This document shows positions 57,511-64,000 of a stretch of DNA of 64,000 bases, one piece after another (the stretch's first letter is position 1; each line of letters opens with the position of its first letter). Origin of the DNA: Cladorhizidae sp. MBARI D1340-BT2 (Eukaryota > Porifera > Demospongiae > Poecilosclerida > Cladorhizidae); NCBI GenBank assembly GCA_028752905.1, contig JAQNBH010000014.1, forward strand, positions 20,949,490-21,013,489, read 5' to 3'. The notes below the pieces were generated by a model. The model was given only the letters and a program-made list of their open reading frames with translations, did not search any database and was not told where the DNA came from. The translations under genes and the position numbers were made by a program.

Positions 57511-60213
57511 TTATATATATCAAACAACAACAACAAAACAATAACAACAACAACACTAATAATTACACAAGACTGTCCATGCCCGAGCCTCCCATTGCCC
57601 CCATGACTGCAAGAGCATTTCCTCTCTGTACCGCCACAGACAATTGTTGCATCAAAAATTGGTATGAATTCTCTTCCCCAGTGTGTTGCTTCATTTTCCT
57701 TCCGAGTTCCTTTAGGAAGGCCAATGACTTTGGGCCAATGGCACCTAGGGTCTCAACCGCAACTGGCACAAAAAAATAATTCCTGGTAAGGCAGTGGTAC
57801 TTGTCCTCCTTTTTCTCTTCAGCCATGGCAGCTACCGCACCTGAGCTCCTGGTAGCTTGAGCACAATAGGACTGTGCCAGAGTGTTGGGGCAGGTCACAT
57901 CCCAGATCAGGGGCTTGCCACATTTCCATGGCACCATGGTGATTCCATCTGGACGCTTGCCGTCCATATGATTGAGTCCAGACGGTTCCAGCCTTGAAGG
58001 TACCTGAGCAGATGACATAGCCCTATGAATAATGTTATTCATTGAGGAATGTCGGTAGTGACGACCCTCACTCTTCTTGCAGCTCAAACTGTGCAGACCA
58101 AAATGGTCCACCTCTGCATCACAGTGCTGGCATAAGTGGGGATGGCAAAGAGGGGACCCCAAACGAAGGCCAACAGCAATCCTGATAGTTGCGTCGTCCA
58201 TCCTCAAACCCAAGTTGGAGATTGGGGGTGCACGAAGCCATGCTCCAGATTCCCTAGCAGAGACAGCCAAAAGCCTAGCTCTTGTCAGGCTATCTGAGGC
58301 ATTGCTTAGCAAGGACTCCACGTCTTTGGAAACTTGATAGGCATCCCACGACTTCTGGAGGCATGCTGCTGAACCAAGAGGTGTAGGAAAATCATGATCT
58401 TTTGACCACAGCAATAAAGCCTCTTCACGATTTTGGAGTGGGAGAGACTGCAGGTGTGTAGGGAGGATACGTTGGACCAGGTCGCAACAGGCAGCAGCCG
58501 AGGCCATGAAGGCTGATGGGGCAATCTGCACAGCACGCCTAATACCAAGACCACCTACTCTGATTGGAAGACTGGCTTGAGACCAAGCTGTGTCATCATC
58601 ACCAAATTGAATATTGATGATGCTGCTCACAATAGTCTTGAGGGCATCGTCATAGGTAGCTAGGACAGGAGACAGGAAGCAAGGGGAACTCCTGAGGATG
58701 TACTGCAGCTTTGGGATGGAAAATGAGCTACGCAGTAAAATCAAAGCCTCATGGGCCGAGATATAGCTTAGCCTTTCCCCCATCACCTCAAGGGATTTCA
58801 CCTTCTCCATAAGGGAAGCAGAGATCGATTCTACGCTACCAAGCGGTGCACCAAGAAGACATGCTTCATCAGGATCTGTCACACATGCACCTGGAAGTGA
58901 GCATAATATAGTCCCTCTTGTGACTGGGTCATGGCAGATGATCTCCGACTTTCCATTATTTAGTGACAGACCCAACTCTGAAGCTGATTGTATGCAGGAG
59001 AGATCCTTGACAATGTCCTCAGTAGTACCGCCTAGAGTGATGTCATCCAAGTACATTATACACAACTCAGATGACATTTGGGCACAGTGTTGATGGAGGG
59101 ACAAACAAAATAGCAAGGGACCAAGTGGGTCACCCTGTTGGACACCTTCAGCAGACTGCAGAGTCTGATCCTCCCAGAAAAGGTTGGATGGAGAAGAGTA
59201 CACCGAGTGTACAAAGGGGTATATTTGTGGGGCTAAAACCTGAACAAACCTAAGCATTTTGTCTCTATGCACGGAATTAAAGGCATTCTTGAAATCAAGC
59301 TTTAGCACAGCATGATTTGGTTGCAGATGTCTGATGTATTGCCTGGTAGCATGGACAGCAGCCTCAGCACCACCCCGTACTCCATAACCCAACTGTGTAG
59401 GGGCAAGCAAAGACGCCATTTCATGCATGACCTGGTTCCCAGCAATTTTGGCTACAAGGCGTCTGAGCGTACATCCAACTGCGATGGGCCTAATCCCCCC
59501 ATCCTTCTTCTCGAGTGCAGTCAGATTAGCGCCAAAGAAAAAGGGACGGACAGAGAGAGGTGTCCTACCCTCCAAAACCAAAGTCGTAAAAGCTCTAAGG
59601 GCAGAAAGGAGGAAAGATGAATCACTGCTGGCTGACTTCATCATGTCCTTTAAGTGTTGTGGTCTCAAACCATCCACACCCCCAGCTGAGCCACATGGAA
59701 ATGACTTGATGGCACGAGCTACATCAGCCTCTGACACTGGGGTGGGATGGGGAGCCACAACAGGAGGCAATGGAATTGATGAGTCAGGGTGGGCAGAGGG
59801 ATGCTTATCTCTCAATGATTTGAAAGTGGCCTCGTCCTTCTCTGCTATGGAATCCTCTGAGCATGCCAAACGCACTGCCCCCTTAAAATCCCCTTCCTCT
59901 AGCTTAGCGGATACCCTTCGGCCCAAGGATTCTAGTGAGTCGCTAGCCTTCGCTCTCTTCTTGTTGGGATGGATCCCATTTTCAGGTGGGTCTAATTCCT
60001 CTCTCAGCAGCTTGTTAACTTGAGTAGCAAGAGACCAACGCCTGCCACACCTTGGAGGCACATGCAGGCATCTAGTAGGGAACCTCAATAACCTTTCCCA
60101 AGCAACTGGACTGTTGCAGCACACAATCCTGTCCAGAATCATAGTCAGCTTAGCTGATGCCTGGTCTCTAGAGGCCCTTGGTATTCTCTTCAGAATCATA
60201 GTTCGGGATGGCT
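57511..60213 (-). mobile_element. D2: Dong-like RLE retrotransposon, 5'-truncated, between (TAA)n arrays
   Basis: D2 is the same family type as D1 but clearly diverged. The 3' UTR (57511-57562) runs into (ATT)n. The 5' side meets (ATT)n at 60214, only 14 bp before the first ATG. The N-terminal zinc-finger region of D1 (first about 95 residues) is missing. Confidence 0.82.
57563..60199 (-). CDS. D2 retrotransposon ORF (RT, CCHC, RLE), 878 codons open
   Basis: An uninterrupted frame runs from ATG 60199 to the stop at 57563. Its first residue aligns with about residue 98 of D1, so the ATG is an internal Met brought to the front by truncation. RT motifs are KKDGGIRPIAVG (about 241), LDFKNAFNS (D302), EGVQQGDPLGPLLF and YLDD (383-386). 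The knuckle CQHCDAEVDHFGLHSLSC lies near 700. The nuclease has GKRPDGITMVPW and LIWDVT, followed by FFVPVAVETLGAIG. RT and nuclease residues all look intact, so the enzyme could be active, but the N-terminal DNA-binding finger is absent. No promoter is visible upstream in the ATT array. Confidence 0.88.
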   Translation of the reverse strand: MILKRIPRASRDQASAKLTMILDRIVCCNSPVAWERLLRFPTRCLHVPPRCGRRWSLATQVNKLLREELDPPENGIHPNKKRAKASDSLESLGRRVSAKLEEGDFKGAVRLACSEDSIAEKDEATFKSLRDKHPSAHPDSSIPLPPVVAPHPTPVSEADVARAIKSFPCGSAGGVDGLRPQHLKDMMKSASSDSSFLLSALRAFTTLVLEGRTPLSVRPFFFGANLTALEKKDGGIRPIAVGCTLRRLVAKIAGNQVMHEMASLLAPTQLGYGVRGGAEAAVHATRQYIRHLQPNHAVLKLDFKNAFNSVHRDKMLRFVQVLAPQIYPFVHSVYSSPSNLFWEDQTLQSAEGVQQGDPLGPLLFCLSLHQHCAQMSSELCIMYLDDITLGGTTEDIVKDLSCIQSASELGLSLNNGKSEIICHDPVTRGTILCSLPGACVTDPDEACLLGAPLGSVESISASLMEKVKSLEVMGERLSYISAHEALILLRSSFSIPKLQYILRSSPCFLSPVLATYDDALKTIVSSIINIQFGDDDTAWSQASLPIRVGGLGIRRAVQIAPSAFMASAAACCDLVQRILPTHLQSLPLQNREEALLLWSKDHDFPTPLGSAACLQKSWDAYQVSKDVESLLSNASDSLTRARLLAVSARESGAWLRAPPISNLGLRMDDATIRIAVGLRLGSPLCHPHLCQHCDAEVDHFGLHSLSCKKSEGRHYRHSSMNNIIHRAMSSAQVPSRLEPSGLNHMDGKRPDGITMVPWKCGKPLIWDVTCPNTLAQSYCAQATRSSGAVAAMAEEKKEDKYHCLTRNYFFVPVAVETLGAIGPKSLAFLKELGRKMKQHTGEENSYQFLMQQLSVAVQRGNALAVMGAMGGSGMDSLV

Positions 60214-60857
<644 letters not shown>

Positions 60858-61020
60858 GAGACCAGGGAATTATAGAGACAAGGGCATATGCCAACTTTAG
60901 TAAGAGACAGTGCGATTTAGAAATAGAGATGGCCCAGAACGACAAAGGTCCAAATTTCAGACTACATCTAAACTTGGTAAAGGTTAGGGAGGGAGAGTTG
61001 AATTTAATTATAATTTATTT
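60858..61020. other. Unassigned sequence
   Basis: A short unique stretch lies between the ATT array and the palindrome. Nothing is recognised. Confidence 0.5.
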
Positions 61021-61720
61021 TTTACTATGGGTTACCACTTTATAGCTCCGTAGATTCTGTAAACTTAATGGTATGGACTTGATATTTAGCTGAAAAGGTA
61101 GGTCTCTTTATGTGCTCTCTTTTTATACTAAAATATATTTCATAGGTATAACTATATATATATAGCCAAGTTACTGGACCTAAAGTGGAGGGAACTTCAA
61201 AACCTTAAATGGCCGCATATAAATATCTCCAGATTGCAATGTGCTAAAGAGTTGAAATTGGCACCAGTGGCTACTCTATTCAATGAGTATTTTGATTAAT
61301 TAGGCGCTAAAATGTATATGTGGATTGGAAAATGATGATTCATTTTCCACCCGCGCGCTCGACCACGTGCTTACATTTTAGCGCCTAATGAAAACACTCA
61401 TTGAATAGAGAAGAGCCTCTAGCCACTGGTGCTAATTTCAAATCTCTGGCACTTGGTAATCTGGAGAGGCGAAATCAGTCATTCAGGTTCCCTCCACTTG
61501 TCCCTCCACTTGTAGCCCCAGTAACTTGGCTATAGTTATACTTATGAAGTATCAACAGAGAGCACAAAGAGAGACCTATCTTTTGAGCTATATATATATC
61601 AAATCCACACCATGAAGTCTATGGAATCCATGGAGTTATAAAGTGGTAACCACAAGGGGGGAAAAGGTAAAAAGTACATGTGGATCACTCTCCCCCCAAA
61701 ATGCCACTGACACCCCTTAA
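61021..61720. repeat. Long palindrome (foldback element), copy 3
   Basis: Arms at about 61030-61325 and 61340-61645 match copies 1 and 2 (GTTACCACTTTATAGCTCCG, CTATTCAATGAGTATTTTGA). This copy has deletions around the centre and in the right arm near 61470. The right edge reads GACACCCCTTAAAA. Confidence 0.82.
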
Positions 61721-62057
61721 AAACTAAAGACAACACAACAACAAAAACAACAACAGATTTACACACAAATATCTTGTTTAGTCCTCTATCGCGCATTAGG
61801 TGCGCGTGTAAAATAGTCAGGCCAGTTCAAAATTGCTAGCACAAGAAGAGGAGGAAAGCTCACCAGCAACACTGATCCGTGCCACTCTTATGCTAGCTCT
61901 CTGTGCTGCTCCAAATAATAATAATAATGATTTTACAGCATACGTGAGAATTGCATTACATGAAAGGATAATTTGAGACAATTACAATATGTTGTCTGAT
62001 TGCTGAAGGTATACCTATAAGAGCTATAGGCAACCACAAATAAGTCGTCACTGATTA
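61721..62057. other. Unassigned sequence
   Basis: A/C-rich and AT-rich sequence with an (AAT)5 run near 61915. No gene is recognised. Confidence 0.5.
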
Positions 62058-62455
62058 ACTCCCTGGGCCTAGCTAGGTCTTTTCGGTGGATGTCTCACAG
62101 TCTGTCGTGTCCTAGACTCTGAGGTCACCCCCTGGGCCTACATGTACCTAGGTATGTAGGGTGGATGTCTCTTCCAAGTCAGAGTCTGTTGTGTCCTAGA
62201 CACTGAGGTCACCCCATGGGCCTACATGTACCTAGGTATGTAGGGTGGGTGTCTCTTCCAAGTCAGTCTGTTGTGTCCTAGACACTGAGGTCACCCCATG
62301 GGCCTACATGTACCTAGGTATGTAGGGTGGATGTCTCTTCCAAGGCAGAGTCTGACGTGTCCTAGACACTGAGGTCACCCCCTGGGCCTAGCTAGGTCTG
62401 TTTTCTAAGGCAGAGTCTGTTATGTTCTAGACACTGAGGTCACCCCCTGTTCGCT
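62058..62455. repeat. 84-bp tandem repeat, five copies
   Basis: The block CTAGACACTGAGGTCACCCC recurs with GAGGTCACC at 62121, 62204, 62287, 62371 and 62436, giving spacings of 83, 83, 84 and 65. Inner blocks are GGGCCTACATGTACCTAGG and GGATGTCTCTTCCAAG. Confidence 0.92.
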
Positions 62456-62908
62456 GGGATGGTGCTATATGAATGAGGCTTGGGTAGTACTTGTAAGTGG
62501 GTTAAGTTTCGTTTGGACAGTGTGTTACTATATGTAGGGGTGCAAGACTTAGTGGAAGGGGTGTGGTTGGTGTGTGTGTTACTATATGTTGGGGTGCAGG
62601 AAGGGGTGTGGTTGGTGTGTGTGTGTAACTCTGTCTCTGTCTGCTTGTCTCTCTCTCTTCTTGCAGAGGCTCCATATTGGCAGCTCTCATCACATCTAAG
62701 AAGATGGTGCCTACAATGGTGAAGTAGGCCATTACTGGCCAAAAGACCTTCTAGACTCTGAGCTAATATATTCTTAGCTGATGACATCATATATATATAT
62801 ATATATACCTGTAGACTTGTCTATTAGCTGATGTCATCATAAATATATATACCTGTATGCTTGACTACTAGTTGATGACATCATACCGAAATATATAAGT
62901 GTGAGCAA
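62456..62908. other. Unassigned sequence with short repeats and a splice-acceptor-like site
   Basis: GGGGTGTGGTTGGTGTGTG occurs twice (62558-62620). TCTCTCTCTTCTTGCAG at 62650-62666 looks like a strong splice acceptor, followed by about 60 possibly coding bases. A unit with GATGACATCAT then (TA)n and ATACCTGTA occurs three times at 62777-62893. Confidence 0.5.
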
Positions 62909-63027
62909 TTACTTGGCCAGCATTTCTACTAACCTCTTGATCATGTCCAGGCCAGAGCATGCTAGTTGTAGTGTTTGGCCTGCATTGTTGAGGAGACTAG
63001 TGATTAGATCAGGTGCAGGCCAGAGCA

Positions 63028-63029
<2 letters not shown>
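62909..63029 (-). other. Short open segment, possible exon or coding relic
   Basis: On the - strand about 40 codons read LWPAPDLITSLLNNAGQTLQ then LACSGLDMIKRLVEMLAK and a stop. This looks protein-like (amphipathic, Leu-rich), but I recognise no family. The array at 63030 truncates it. Confidence 0.3.
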
Positions 63030-63109
<80 letters not shown>

Positions 63110-63124
63110 ATTATTATTATTATT
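63030..63124. repeat. (ATT)n microsatellite at the 3' side of D3
   Basis: About 30 ATT units with one slip near 63107. The AT-rich D3 3' UTR abuts it. Confidence 0.93.
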
Positions 63125-63590
63125 TCTTGTGTTGTTGTTCATTATTATATTAATTATAAGTATAGACAATTTACACGTATAGATAAATACATTTCTAGCT
63201 GTTAATTTTAATATTGTTATGACGGAAAAAGCAGAAAGACATAAAAAGGAAAAATTAAATATTTAAAGACAAAAATTATCAATTTTTTCAACCAGAGGAA
63301 AGGCACTTTGAAGAGAACTGCCCCCCAACACTGATGCTGTGTTACCATGGCAACAGGCAGCAAGAAATGGTGTGAAAGATGATCTCTAGTCTCCTCCTGC
63401 ACTTGGCGCATAACACAGGGAAAAAAGACTCCAGCGCAGCCCACTGCCGCAAAATGATGTGTAGCTTGAGATGTCAACTTTTTGGAGAAATTCACCCTCT
63501 CACTAGCGCAACAGATCTCCTGAAATAAGGCTGGCGTAAGATGGGGCAAAAGTGTCGACATCCCAGACCATTCTTATTATTGTTGTTGTT
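63125..63590 (-). pseudogene. D3: 3' fragment of a Dong-like retrotransposon
   Basis: On the - strand the piece starts VWDVDTFAPSYASLIS, matching the nuclease region of D1 (VWDATIVDTFAPSYASLSS). It then shifts frame to a degenerate C-terminal tail before an AT-rich 3' UTR and (ATT)n. Upstream it meets CAACAACAATAATAAG-type repeat. This is a strongly 5'-truncated third insertion beside a TAA-like array. Confidence 0.65.
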
Positions 63591-63611
63591 GTTATTGTGA
63601 TTATATTATTG

Positions 63612-64000
63612 TCAACCCATTCACCGGTGTAACCGCCATATGGACAACGTCGAGAAACTTAGCTGGCAATTTTTTAGCTGAACGCCCCTAACTGACCGTT
63701 CAGCGCATGCCCAAAGCGTTACTCTAGCAATAGGGGGAAATCCCACAAACGTAACTAAGGTGGGCGGGTCGAAGATTTTTTTTTTGGCTACCGCAGTTTT
63801 TGCGGACGATTTCGGTCTGCGATCTGAGTGACGAAGAAGGAGGAAAATATCTATGCCTACTTGGGAGAACAGAGTTTGAACCGTGCTGAAGTGGAGAAAC
63901 TGAGCAAAGGCTTAGAATCGAGTGATGATTCACTCTGACATTGCCAGCATCAGAACAGAGGTAGAGAATGAAGGAGGCGAGGAAGAAAGTAATGAAACCG
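63612..64000 (+). mobile_element. PB3: 5' end of a third piggyBac element (runs off the window)
   Basis: The left terminus CCCATTCACCGGTGTAACC resembles PB1 (CCGCTTCACCGTCATAAGC). It is preceded by TCAA, a decayed TTAA. Downstream, EENIYAYLGEQSLNRAEVE (63837 onward) matches the PB2 N-terminus GEDIYAYRGNTLDPVAL, with a frameshift just before it and a stop after about 32 codons. The rest lies outside. Confidence 0.68.

Overview
The window reads as nuclear DNA of an early-branching marine invertebrate, most likely a sponge or cnidarian. It holds eukaryotic 18S and 28S rRNA genes, spliceosomal introns, and transposon families (intron-bearing piggyBac, pogo, ZNF862-like hAT, Mutator-like, RLE-type non-LTR elements) of the kind that crowd such genomes. 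The species cannot be fixed from sequence alone. I find no intact ordinary host gene. The window is a pile-up of broken ribosomal DNA, retrotransposons, DNA transposons and satellites.

Region by region. 1-5001: the 3' end of an 18S gene (+ strand), split by two elements at one site (AGTAAAAGTCGT|AACAAGG). They are a 4 kb RLE-type non-LTR retrotransposon (family A, copy A1) and a complete 0.7 kb short element (El2) that starts with an HDV-like ribozyme fold. 5002-7044: ITS1 joined to family B retrotransposon copy B1. 7045-12061: an rDNA unit on the - strand, read from high to low coordinates as 28S 3' end, intergenic spacer, 5' ETS, 18S. Its 18S is split at a conserved TTAA by a deleted piggyBac (PB1). 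12062-14722: family B copy B2. 15610-17191: a TTAA-flanked MITE carrying a long palindrome. 17595-21115: a hAT element. 22182-25493 and 27291-30050: two pogo-type elements. 30051-30590: a Mutator-like fragment. 30680-33965: an apparently intact piggyBac (PB2). 34461-43909: a second block of rDNA wreckage holding the 28S interior, B3, a 12-bp 18S remnant, A2, spacer and 28S 3' end. 44298-50577: a decayed multi-exon DUF7869-like gene whose long intron holds a Mutator-like transposase and a second palindrome. 51055-53380: a spacer scrap followed by a diverged satellite of about 170 bp period. 53385-60857: two Dong-like RLE retrotransposons lying between long (ATT)n arrays. 61021-64000: a third palindrome, tandem repeats, a third Dong-like fragment beside an (ATT)n array, and the 5' end of a third piggyBac.

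The most unusual signals are three. First, HDV-like ribozyme folds begin exactly at the 18S junction of two different 18S-specific elements. Second, the family B retrotransposon has short GT-AG introns (89/133, 55 and 58 nt) whose removal restores the reading frame. The first two are seen in three copies and the third in two. Third, three RLE-type elements adjoin (TAA)n arrays. Intact coding capacity is seen only for the PB2 transposase (two exons) and the D2 retrotransposon ORF, which lacks the N-terminal part present in D1. All other elements carry stops, frameshifts or deletions.
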